A stretch of 32,539 nt of DNA, taken from positions 1 to 32,539 of the forward strand of contig NZ_HE610965.1 in the NCBI RefSeq assembly GCF_000285515.1, written 5' to 3'. Position numbers and translations under genes: made by a program. The notes beneath the pieces are model-generated. The model saw only the letters and a program-made list of their open reading frames with translations. It was not told where the DNA came from and did not search any database. Below, piece after piece: positions 7,222 through 15,034 of this stretch (positions are counted from its first letter, which is position 1; each line of letters begins with the position of its first letter). The DNA comes from Paenibacillus senegalensis JC66. GTDB lineage: Bacteria > Bacillota > Bacilli > Paenibacillales > NBRC-103111.

Positions 7222-8397
7222 CTAAGGCTGCTCTTTATTTTCACCCAGCTTGATCGTGACTGTTGACTTGGTCGATTGTCGATAATACGTTACATCAATT
7301 TTATCCCCAATTTTCTTGTGCTGATACAAATATTTGCGCAGGGACAGCGTGCCGTTAATAGGATGTCCGTCCAGTTCGACAATAACATCATTGGTCGTCA
7401 GTCCCGCTTCTTTGGCCGGGCCGAGCGCCTCCAATACGATCGCTCCGCTCTCCAAATCTTCAGGCAGCTCCAGGTATTCCAGTCCGCTTACAAACGACTG
7501 CAGATTAACGGTTGAAACTCCCAGGAAAGGCCGGGAAATTCTCCCCTTCTTTCTCAACTCTTCTATAATCGGCTTGACTTCATTAATCGGAATGGCAAAA
7601 CCAAGCCCTTCCACGCCGGTCTCCGACACCTTCATGCTGTTAATGCCGACGACCTTGCCTTCCAGATTGACCAGTGCCCCGCCGCTGTTCCCGAAATTGA
7701 TCGCTGCATCCGTCTGGATCATGTTCAGCTCCCACTCGTATTCTCCATCCGGACCGGGAAATACGGGAATGCTGCGAATCGGCCGGCTTATAATTCCCGC
7801 TGTCACCGTTTGGGACAGTTCAACTCCCAGCGGATTGCCTATCGCAATCGCCGTCTGTCCAGCCTTCAAGCTATCTGAATCTCCGAATTCGACAACTGTG
7901 TCGATTCCTTCCGAATCGATAACCAGCACAGCCAGATCGGCCAAGCGGTCAGAGCCGACCAGCTCGGCCTTCTTCTTCGTTCCATTGGATAGAATGACGT
8001 CGAAAGCGTCCCCTTCCTCCAGCACATGATAATTCGTCACAACCCACGCCTGTTTGCCTTTTTTGTCATATACGACACCGGAGCCGACGCCAACACTGCG
8101 CGACGTATTACCATCCTGCCCTTCCAGCGAGCTCACAATACTGACCACAGCCGGCCCTACCTTATCTACAGCCATTACCCGTTCCAGCTCGCTGTGCACA
8201 AGACTTCTTTGCAGGTCCCCCATATCTCCATCGTCCAGCACATAGGTCAACACAATAAACGTAAGCAGAGAACCCGTTAAGGCAGCCAAGCCCAGTAAAA
8301 GAAGCAGCTTGTGACGCATAATCCCTGCATATCCCGAGCCGCTGTAGGCATTGCGTGATACTTTAGTCGAATAAAAATCATCTCTGAACATGCCCAT
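7222..8397 (-). CDS. htrA: HtrA-family membrane-anchored serine protease
   Basis: DegP/HtrA-like quality-control protease (391 aa) at the outer face of the membrane. A short cytoplasmic N-terminus is followed by one membrane helix (about 30-54). The trypsin-like domain has the triad His124 (TNYHV), Asp154 (LADLAVL) and Ser238 in GNSGGAL. One PDZ domain occupies about 290-385. This is the length and layout of the Bacillus YycK/HtrC type. ATG 8397 follows GAGAGGG by six bases. It is the distal gene of the walRK neighbourhood in many Firmicutes but has its own promoter here and is separated from walJ by about 600 bases. No key residue is missing. Confidence 0.93.
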   Translation of the reverse strand: MGMFRDDFYSTKVSRNAYSGSGYAGIMRHKLLLLLGLAALTGSLLTFIVLTYVLDDGDMGDLQRSLVHSELERVMAVDKVGPAVVSIVSSLEGQDGNTSRSVGVGSGVVYDKKGKQAWVVTNYHVLEEGDAFDVILSNGTKKKAELVGSDRLADLAVLVIDSEGIDTVVEFGDSDSLKAGQTAIAIGNPLGVELSQTVTAGIISRPIRSIPVFPGPDGEYEWELNMIQTDAAINFGNSGGALVNLEGKVVGINSMKVSETGVEGLGFAIPINEVKPIIEELRKKGRISRPFLGVSTVNLQSFVSGLEYLELPEDLESGAIVLEALGPAKEAGLTTNDVIVELDGHPINGTLSLRKYLYQHKKIGDKIDVTYYRQSTKSTVTIKLGENKEQP

Positions 8398-8422
8398 CGG
8401 GTTCCCTCTCTTCCGTCACGAT

Positions 8423-8450
8423 ATTATACTTCATAATAGATTTATTTAAA
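8423..8450 (-). promoter_or_regulatory. Probable sigma-A promoter of htrA
   Basis: On the minus strand, -35 TTTAAA (8445-8450), 16 bases, -10 TATAAT (8423-8428), 25 bases before the htrA start. Confidence 0.55.
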
Positions 8451-8836
8451 TCCGCTAGCTTCCCAACCAGATATGGAAACGATAGCTCTAGTATATCAGC
8501 TCAGCTGCCGCTAAAAGAAGAGTTCATCTTCATCAGCGATAATAGGATTCTGCTGCATTGGTGCTTGAATCCCAGCTTGAGAGTCCTGCTAATCCCGCTT
8601 CCAAGGAGAAAAACGGAATTAAGAGGAATGTTTTTCCTGCTTCCAGACTACACTAAGAATAACTCTCTATCTCATTATACTACTGAATGGAATCCAGAAA
8701 ACAGGTGATCTCAAGCAGATACAGCCAAAAAGTTTCACTTGATCCGTATGATCAAAGTACCGAATCCGGGAATTCAGAGTATGAATCAGTAATTATCAGG
8801 GCCAAGCCATTCCGAGGAAAAGGGGGAAACAGGCTA
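8451..8836. other. Intergenic stretch without recognised feature
   Basis: About 390 bases between the htrA promoter and a small plus-strand gene. Open frames here lack ribosome binding sites and protein-like composition. An imperfect stem (GGAGAAAAAC with GTTTTTCC, near 8604-8637) is the only structure seen. Confidence 0.4.
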
Positions 8837-9034
8837 ATGAACTTTCATCTGCAAGAAGTGGACATAATCGGCAAGCTAGCCGATCTCAAGCTGGAACACT
8901 ATAAGAACACTCTAGCTATAAGCGCCGTCATAGAGCTTCTTATCGACAAGGGAGTTATCACCCGGGAAGAGGTGGAGGCCAAAGCCAAACAGCTGGATCA
9001 AGTTATTCCCGGTCCAGGTAGTCCCACTCGGTAG
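8837..9034 (+). CDS. Small hypothetical protein (65 aa), tail-to-tail with walJ
   Basis: Not recognised by name. It starts at ATG 8837 after AGGGGGAAACAGG; the frame stays open upstream to ATG 8687, but that part is polar, lacks a binding site and looks non-coding. The product is helical and amphipathic (MNFHLQEVDIIGKLADLKLEHYKN...), with a segment IDKGVITREEVEAKAKQLD. Its 'kGvItreE...ra' pattern recalls short helical segments found in nitrile hydratase-type subunits, but this is too short to assign. It is the only plus-strand gene in this part of the core, and its last 32 bases overlap the 3' end of walJ on the other strand. Confidence 0.55.
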   Translation: MNFHLQEVDIIGKLADLKLEHYKNTLAISAVIELLIDKGVITREEVEAKAKQLDQVIPGPGSPTR

Positions 9035-9809
9035 GCCGGTCAAAGAACGTGTCTTTAAGCTGAAGCCGGCTGTCTTCTTCAGGAATGCCGTTCTGGTCGA
9101 GAACCGATTGAACCGTCATTCTCGCTAAATCCATCATGTTATGATTCTGGCTAAGATGGGCAAGATAGACTCTTTTCGTACCTCCGCCCATCACCTCACA
9201 CAAAGCTTCTCCGGCCGCTTCATTCGACAAATGGCCTTTATCGCTCAAAATCCTTCTCTTAATATTCCAAGGATATTTTCCATACCTCAGCATCTCAACA
9301 TCATGGTTTGATTCCAATACTAGCACATCGGAATCCAGCAGCTGGTCCCTAACTTTACTGCTCATGTAGCCAAGATCAGTGGCAACGCCAAGCTTTTGCC
9401 CCTGCTCATAGAAGCAGTAGCCTACAGGCTCCGCCGCATCATGGGATATTGCATAAGACTCTACTTGAATGCTGCCAAATTCTATCATGTCTCCCGTCTC
9501 CATGACCTTTACATTATGCTCGGCAATCGTTCCAAGATGCTTCTGCAGCGCCTCCCAGGTGCCTTCGTTGGCATAAATCGGCAAATCATACTTGCGGGCC
9601 AGCGTTCCCAGGCCTTTAATATGATCAGAGTGCTCATGCGTAACTAGAACGGCATCGAGATCATGACCGCTTAGTCCGCGCTCAGCCAGCAGCTGTTCCA
9701 CCTTCTTAGCACTTAATCCGGCATCGATTAACAAGTTTTTTTCCCCGTTACTGACCACTGTGGCATTGCCTGTAGAGCCGCTCGCCAACACGGTAAATCG
9801 TAATCCCAT
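9003..9809 (-). CDS. walJ: WalJ/YycJ metallo-beta-lactamase fold hydrolase
   Basis: Metallo-beta-lactamase fold protein of 268 residues, probably a DNA exonuclease-type enzyme linked to replication and wall homeostasis in other Firmicutes. The dinuclear metal signature HEHSDH is at residues 58-63, and TDLGYM and the later SHDAAEP segment supply further ligand regions. ATG 9809 follows AAAGGAG by eight bases. Length and N-terminus (LRFTVLASGSTGNATVV) are typical. It is the fifth gene of the walR-walK-walH-walI-walJ order, separated from walI by about 105 bases. Function is by family only. Confidence 0.93.
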   Translation of the reverse strand: MGLRFTVLASGSTGNATVVSNGEKNLLIDAGLSAKKVEQLLAERGLSGHDLDAVLVTHEHSDHIKGLGTLARKYDLPIYANEGTWEALQKHLGTIAEHNVKVMETGDMIEFGSIQVESYAISHDAAEPVGYCFYEQGQKLGVATDLGYMSSKVRDQLLDSDVLVLESNHDVEMLRYGKYPWNIKRRILSDKGHLSNEAAGEALCEVMGGGTKRVYLAHLSQNHNMMDLARMTVQSVLDQNGIPEEDSRLQLKDTFFDRPTEWDYLDRE

Positions 9810-9915
9810 AAATTAAACTCCTTTAGTTTACTTCCCGCTCTCTCATTTTAGAACATTCATCTTCAGCGCTATTTCTAACTGTTGAACTTATTCAAATACG
9901 ACAGTCACCTCTCGG

Positions 9916-10677
9916 TCATCCGTCCAAATTATCCTTCGGCAGCTGCAAAGGCTCCCGGGGCTCATCCACTTCCCCATTATACGCCTGTACGTAATAGGGG
10001 CTGCCGTCGGATAGCATAATTCTCCAAAAAGGCAGCATGTACTGCGTCTCCGATTCAAAGCTGGTCCCGTGATACCCCAACTTCACATCAATAATGACAG
10101 AGCCTTCCGCCAAATAGTTCTCCGCCAGCCGCCGAATAGCGGTATAAGCCGAAATCACCCGCTGCTCCTGCTGCTCTCCCCCTGATTGTACTTCAACATA
10201 GGTCTGTTTGTAAGCTACTATTTGATCGTTTTCCTCGTAAAGTTTCAGATTCGAGTCGAACAGAGGAATGCGATCGACCATTTGATTAAAAACATAGACC
10301 CCGTTGCCGCTGCGGATCAAATCGATCTCGTAACGGTCAGCATGACGAACCGGAGTTTGCGCCATCAGATCCCTGCTGAAGTTTTTGTTAAAAGGATTGC
10401 CCATGGGAATCGGTGTGTTCAGCCGCTGCTTGCTTGCATTCATAGAGGGTTCATCGTAACGTACGGTAAAGCTTTTCAGCAGCGGAGAATCACTTGGCAC
10501 TTCTTCGACATTGAGCTGTATGTTTTTACTCGCTAACAGCTCATTCGTTTCTTGAATGACATAGGTAGTATTCGTTTCCGATTTCCCCCAGCCGGTAGAC
10601 CATAACTGGTAACCGAGCAGCACATTCAAGAACAGAAATGATAGAATCAACACCGTCTTGGCCTTACCCCAGTCCAT
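9916..10677 (-). CDS. walI: WalI/YycI, membrane-anchored regulator of WalK
   Basis: Partner of WalH that controls the WalK kinase at the membrane. The 253-residue product has a short positive N-terminus (MDWGKAK), one membrane helix (about 8-26) and a large extracytoplasmic domain, as in the family. ATG 10677 is preceded by AAAGG and a run of eight G residues, an unusually G-rich binding site prone to slippage. It follows walH after a gap of about 196 bases, whereas in many relatives the genes abut. The family is assigned from position, topology and the N-terminal pattern. Confidence 0.88.
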   Translation of the reverse strand: MDWGKAKTVLILSFLFLNVLLGYQLWSTGWGKSETNTTYVIQETNELLASKNIQLNVEEVPSDSPLLKSFTVRYDEPSMNASKQRLNTPIPMGNPFNKNFSRDLMAQTPVRHADRYEIDLIRSGNGVYVFNQMVDRIPLFDSNLKLYEENDQIVAYKQTYVEVQSGGEQQEQRVISAYTAIRRLAENYLAEGSVIIDVKLGYHGTSFESETQYMLPFWRIMLSDGSPYYVQAYNGEVDEPREPLQLPKDNLDG

Positions 10678-10764
10678 ATGCCCCCCCCTTTACAATCCAG
10701 CCTCTTTTTATATTTGGCGGCCTCATGTATGAAAGCTGAAAGTATATTTTCATGTACAGCCGGC

Positions 10765-10842
10765 TTAACCCAGATAGAAAGCAATGGCTGCATCGTGATA
10801 GTCTGCAAAGCATTTGTGGCAGTAAAAAACTTGCGATTTCAC
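10765..10842 (-). CDS. Possible 25-residue micro-protein between walH and walI
   Basis: The gap between walH and walI contains a GTG at 10842, seven bases after AAGAGG, followed by an open frame of 25 codons with a CxxC pair and His (VFYCHKCFADYHDA). The composition resembles a zinc knuckle. It is too short to judge by eye; it may be a decayed gene or chance. Confidence 0.2.
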   Translation of the reverse strand: MKSQVFYCHKCFADYHDAAIAFYLG

Positions 10843-10873
10843 GGTGCGCCTCTTGCCTTATAATGCTGGGCAG

Positions 10874-12166
10874 CTATGGCAAAAATCGGTAGGAGCCGTC
10901 AGACAGCTTCATCGCCCACCGGGGAACCAGTTGAATCGCTTCTTCGTGTATCTCCGCCTCATAAGCCGGAACTACCGATACCGGGCTGAAGCCGCTTTGC
11001 TTTACTCTCTCCTGAAGGGCTTCCCCTCCCGTCAAGACAGCCATTGTCTTCTCTGCAGAATCCAGGTCCAGATTGAGCAGCGAACGCTCAAACCCGGAGA
11101 CAATGCCCCGTTCCATGGACACGCGAATATGGCCGAAGGAAGGTACTCCTTGTTCATTCGTCAAAATCGGATATTGCCCCCAGTATTGACGGAATATAAT
11201 GGTTTGCTGCCCGGTAGAATAGCGGGGAGATACCTGACTAAGCAAATAATCGCCGTTCCACCCGCCATGACGGTTAACAAATTTGACCGCATTTTGCAAA
11301 TTTTCGATTACCTCCGGCTGTGTCTCGGACTGCGGCGAGGACACCGGGTCCGAATAAACGAACCAATGCCGCTGCTCTTCCATCTGCAGTCCCCTTTTGC
11401 CGTCAGTATAGATTTGTGCCCCGTCCCGTTCAAATAAATAGCGGACCATCCCCGGATCCGGGAATAGGCTGCGTTTGATCTGCTCCTGATTAATCATGGA
11501 ATAGGAGATTTCAGCAGCAGGAAGCTCCAGATCAACATCCGGCAAATACAGCTGGCCGTTCTCCGTAGAGTAAGAAGGAAGATGCGTGCCCAACCGAATG
11601 CGGTTTTCCAGCTCTCTTACCGTTATATCCGTACTGCCTGCATGCCATACCATTCCGGAGGTGCCTGGGAAGAAGTAAGCCTGGACATCTTCCCCATTCG
11701 GATCAAGAAACAGCCATATACGCGAAATGTATTCATCCTCCGGTACAGTATCATCCCTAATTTGTATCGTATTAGTGAGCAGACCCAGCGGCACCGCTTC
11801 CTGAAACCTCAGCTCAATTCCGGGCCGCTGATTGCGAATCTCTACCCAATTTAAATCGGAAGAAGATAGATTGACTCGCCGCAGCTGGTCAAAAGAACGT
11901 TTGGTCACAAAATCATAATAAATCATATTGTAGAATTGGTGACCTATAGCGAGGACAGTATGCCGCTCATTGCCAAAATGAATTACCATCTGATCGGGAG
12001 CCATTAATTCCCCCATGGCCAGCTGTGGCCCGTCCCATCCGGTTTCTACATATTCGATTTGACTCATCGGATCGTAATTAGGCGAGCTAAAAGCCAGCAG
12101 ATAGCTTTGCACCAGACTGGCCGCTACGAGTACAACCAGCGCTATCGACTTGAAGGTTTCCATCAT
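10874..12166 (-). CDS. walH: WalH/YycH, negative regulator of WalK
   Basis: Extracytoplasmic regulator of the WalK sensor, acting with WalI. It has 430 residues, an N-terminal membrane helix (about 6-27) and then a large soluble domain. Its start overlaps the walK stop by four bases (ATGATGG), with GAAGGGGG upstream. The N-terminal pattern 'ETFKSIALVVLVAASLVQSYLL' has the standard arrangement of an anchor with a short cytoplasmic end. The gene order (walR, walK, walH, walI, walJ) supports the call more than the sequence does. Confidence 0.9.
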   Translation of the reverse strand: MMETFKSIALVVLVAASLVQSYLLAFSSPNYDPMSQIEYVETGWDGPQLAMGELMAPDQMVIHFGNERHTVLAIGHQFYNMIYYDFVTKRSFDQLRRVNLSSSDLNWVEIRNQRPGIELRFQEAVPLGLLTNTIQIRDDTVPEDEYISRIWLFLDPNGEDVQAYFFPGTSGMVWHAGSTDITVRELENRIRLGTHLPSYSTENGQLYLPDVDLELPAAEISYSMINQEQIKRSLFPDPGMVRYLFERDGAQIYTDGKRGLQMEEQRHWFVYSDPVSSPQSETQPEVIENLQNAVKFVNRHGGWNGDYLLSQVSPRYSTGQQTIIFRQYWGQYPILTNEQGVPSFGHIRVSMERGIVSGFERSLLNLDLDSAEKTMAVLTGGEALQERVKQSGFSPVSVVPAYEAEIHEEAIQLVPRWAMKLSDGSYRFLP

Positions 12167-14016
12167 ACCGCTTCGCCCCCTTCTTCCAGATAAGGCAGTG
12201 AAAAGGTTACCTGCGTTCCGTGATTATACTCGGAGTCCAGTCTAATGCTTCCGCCATGCGCTTTAATAATTTCCCGGGCAATGGACAAGCCGAGCCCCGT
12301 TCCTCCCATATTGCGGGATCTTGCTTTATCTACCCGATAAAACCGCTCAAAGATGCGATCGATGTCTTTCTTCGGAATTCCAATTCCGTTGTCTTCTACC
12401 GTAATATCGAGAGAATGGCTCACTTCGTTTTTCTCCGCAGTAATGCCAATTTTGCCGCCGTCTGGCGTATATTTAATTGAATTGGAGACGAGGTTGTCCA
12501 ATACTTGATCGATTTTGTCGCGGTCCAGCTGAATGGGTGAAGTCCCTTCGCCGATCTTAATCTCGATGGCGATAGACCGCTGCTGAAGCTGAAAGGAGAA
12601 GCGGTCCGCCACTTCGTCCAGCATTTCCGATACCTCGACCTTCTCCTTATTGAGCATAGCCTGCTTGGAGTCCAATCTCGACAAATGCAGCAGATCGGTC
12701 ACGAGGCGGATCATCCGCTCCGCTTCATTGCGGGTAACGCCGACGAAGCGCTTGGCCAGCTGCTTATCCTCCAACGCTCCGTCACCAAGCGCTTCAAGGT
12801 AGCTCTTAATTGTCGTGAGCGGTGTCCTCAGCTCATGGGATACATTCGCAACAAACTCCCGGCGGGACTGTTCGATTTCCTCCTGCTCGGTAACGTCCTG
12901 CAGAACGACAATACTTCCCGTCGTTCCTACCTCCCGGCGATGGATCGGGGTGAAGGTTACTCTGACCTTACGGCCCTCCTCCGCATCCGGCGGACGGATC
13001 TCGATCAGCTTATTTATCTCCTCCGTTCTGGACTCTGGCAGAGCCAGACGCTTGGGCAGGCCTAGAAGCTCGAACAGCGATTTGCCGTCAGCGGGTTTGT
13101 CCTGCAGCTGCAGCATTTCTCTAGCCCTGCGGTTGATGACGATGACCCGGTCGGTATCATCCGTAGCAATCACACCATCGCTCATGTTGGTCAAGACGGA
13201 GGCGAGCTTCTCCTTCTCCTCCTCGTTCACCGACAACGCCTCTTTTAGGCGGTCTGTCATATCATTAAAGGCCTGGCTTAATTGACCGATCTCATCGTGG
13301 CCCCACACCTTAACCTGGCGGTCAAAGTCTCCTTTGGCTACCGACGTGACCTGTCTGGTAATTTCTTTGATTGGACTCGTGATCGTATGCGCCAATATGA
13401 CGCCTAACAAAGCCGTCAGTGCCAGTGCAATCAAGATACCAGAGAGAAATATCCGGTTGACGCGATTAATTGTGCTGTATATCTCCTCCATCGAAGACAC
13501 TATATAGACGGCACCAATGACCCGGTTTTCTGAGGTTACCGGCATTGCCATTACTTTCTTGCGCTTGCCGTCCACATCGGTCAGCACTCGCTCGTTATCC
13601 TTGTCCTTAATGTTTTGCAGCGCGCGGCTGACCACCTGCTGCGTGTTCTTCTGGCCGATAATCGATCTAGGATACTGCTCGGATGCACTGATAATCGTCC
13701 CGGTCGAATCGATTATTTGAATGTCAACATTGCTGACCTTGTACCAGTTATTCACCGTTTCGTTCAAAGCATCCGTCGTCGGATTGCCTTCTTCCAGTCC
13801 AATCCGCCCCTCCTGGTTGTCCAGCAGCACCGGCCGGACGAGATCGGCCAGATACAGCGCCTGATTGTTCAACGACTCGGAGAAGTTATTCATAAAAGAC
13901 GTTTCCATCGCTTTAATGAAGTAAATGCCAATAAGCTGCATCGCGAATAAAATCAGCAGCACATAAATGACAATCAGCTTCATCTGAATTGTTCGAAAGA
14001 AACGCAGTCCTTTCAT
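12163..14016 (-). CDS. walK: WalK/YycG sensor histidine kinase
   Basis: Essential sensor kinase that controls wall hydrolases and envelope turnover through WalR. It has 617 residues, close to the usual 610. Order: membrane helix 1 (about 12-34), extracellular sensor domain (about 40-185), helix 2 (about 188-210), HAMP (about 211-265), PAS (about 268-375), HisKA with phospho-acceptor His394 (VSHELRTPL), then HATPase_c with VSNSIKYTPDGG, VEDNGIGIP and GGTGLGLSI boxes. Its start codon abuts the walR stop (TAAATG) and its stop overlaps walH, so the operon is tight. All kinase boxes are intact. Confidence 0.97.
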   Translation of the reverse strand: MKGLRFFRTIQMKLIVIYVLLILFAMQLIGIYFIKAMETSFMNNFSESLNNQALYLADLVRPVLLDNQEGRIGLEEGNPTTDALNETVNNWYKVSNVDIQIIDSTGTIISASEQYPRSIIGQKNTQQVVSRALQNIKDKDNERVLTDVDGKRKKVMAMPVTSENRVIGAVYIVSSMEEIYSTINRVNRIFLSGILIALALTALLGVILAHTITSPIKEITRQVTSVAKGDFDRQVKVWGHDEIGQLSQAFNDMTDRLKEALSVNEEEKEKLASVLTNMSDGVIATDDTDRVIVINRRAREMLQLQDKPADGKSLFELLGLPKRLALPESRTEEINKLIEIRPPDAEEGRKVRVTFTPIHRREVGTTGSIVVLQDVTEQEEIEQSRREFVANVSHELRTPLTTIKSYLEALGDGALEDKQLAKRFVGVTRNEAERMIRLVTDLLHLSRLDSKQAMLNKEKVEVSEMLDEVADRFSFQLQQRSIAIEIKIGEGTSPIQLDRDKIDQVLDNLVSNSIKYTPDGGKIGITAEKNEVSHSLDITVEDNGIGIPKKDIDRIFERFYRVDKARSRNMGGTGLGLSIAREIIKAHGGSIRLDSEYNHGTQVTFSLPYLEEGGEAV

Positions 14017-14733
14017 TTACAGGCCCCCTGCTTTAGGATTGCGCATGACATAACCGAGACCTCTGCGTGTAGTAATGTATTCCGGACTGCTGGGCTCATC
14101 CTCGATTTTTTCCCGCAGCCTGCGGATTGTTACATCGACTGTACGCACATCGCCATAGTAGTCATAGCCCCATACGGCCTGCAGCAAATGCTCGCGCGTC
14201 ATCACCTTGCCGGCATGCTTGGCCATATAGTGAATCAGCTCGAACTCGCGGTGGGTCAAGTCCAGCGCTATGCCATCCTTATAGACCACATACAAATCCT
14301 GGTCGATCAGCAGCTTATCGATTCTCAAGCCCTCGGAGGCCGGGGCCTCGTTCTTCTCCTCGGCCGATTTCTTCTGTCTTCGCAAATGTGCCTTGACTCT
14401 CGCTAGCAGCTCACGGGTACCGAATGGCTTTGTCACATAATCATCGGCCCCCATCTCCAGACCAAGCACTTTATCCAGCTCCGTATCCTTAGCCGTCAGC
14501 ATTATGATAGGAGTGTTCTTCTGACTGCGTATTTCACGGCACACGTCCATACCATCCTTCACCGGCAGCATCAAATCCAGCAGGATGAGGTCGCAATGCT
14601 CGTTAAGAGCCAAATCAACCGCCGTGCCTCCATCATAGGCACACATCACTTCATAGCCTTCCTTCTCCAGGTTAAACTTCAATATGTCCGCAATCGGCTG
14701 TTCATCATCTACGACCAGTATTTTACCCAGCAT
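14017..14733 (-). CDS. walR: WalR/YycF response regulator
   Basis: OmpR-class response regulator, partner of WalK. The receiver domain has Asp9-Asp10 (VVDDE), phospho-acceptor Asp53 (LILLDLMLP) and the TKPF Lys. The winged helix domain occupies the C-terminal half ([17 protein letters not shown]... [15 protein letters not shown]). I chose ATG 14733, seven bases from GAGGTG, giving [18 protein letters not shown] as in relatives; GTG 14742 is an alternative. It is the first gene of the wal operon. No WalR box was found upstream by eye. Confidence 0.97.
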   Translation of the reverse strand: MLGKILVVDDEQPIADILKFNLEKEGYEVMCAYDGGTAVDLALNEHCDLILLDLMLPVKDGMDVCREIRSQKNTPIIMLTAKDTELDKVLGLEMGADDYVTKPFGTRELLARVKAHLRRQKKSAEEKNEAPASEGLRIDKLLIDQDLYVVYKDGIALDLTHREFELIHYMAKHAGKVMTREHLLQAVWGYDYYGDVRTVDVTIRRLREKIEDEPSSPEYITTRRGLGYVMRNPKAGGL

Positions 14734-14927
14734 CGCGTTCACCTCAACCTTTTCAACTTAAGCCAGAACAACTTACTGCAATTATTTACATACTCATCAC
14801 GCGCAGCTCCCGGCACTTTCCATATGTCAATCACCCTAAGATCTCTCTCTGCCTTCCCGGCCGCCATAATCCAGGGAAAGTCCGCTCAGGGCTGTATAAG
14901 GCAGCACTTTGTATTTTCTATTCTAAC

Positions 14928-14970
14928 AAAAAAAGGAAGGACAGCGAATCTTATTCGTGTCCATCCTTCT
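14928..14970 (-). terminator. Terminator of the M23 protein gene
   Basis: On the minus strand, GGATGGACACGAAT and ATTCGCTGTCCTTCC (small mismatches) form a stem followed by TTTTTTTG. It separates the M23 gene from the walR operon. Confidence 0.85.
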
Positions 14971-14980
14971 AGCTCTAATT

Positions 14981-15034
14981 AGGTCTAACGATTTAAGTAG
15001 GTCAAACTATTTAAACAGGTCTAGCGATTTAAGT
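14981..15034. repeat. Three 18-bp tandem repeats covering the M23 gene stop
   Basis: AGGTCTAACGATTTAAGT (14981), AGGTCAAACTATTTAAAC (14999) and AGGTCTAGCGATTTAAGT (15017) are contiguous. The third copy contains the last codons (YLNR) and the stop of the M23 protein on the minus strand, so the other two look like untranslated duplicates of the gene end. Confidence 0.8.

Noticed and set aside
6677-7225. A 182-codon plus-strand frame beside rlmH
   Set aside because: It lies opposite the CxxH/CxxC gene, has no ribosome binding site and an unnatural Cys/Phe/His-rich composition.
8687-8836. N-terminal extension of the small plus-strand protein
   Set aside because: No ribosome binding site and non-protein-like composition before ATG 8837.
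12685-13285. Plus-strand frames opposite walK
   Set aside because: Mirror frames of a highly conserved kinase with no binding sites; typical shadows.
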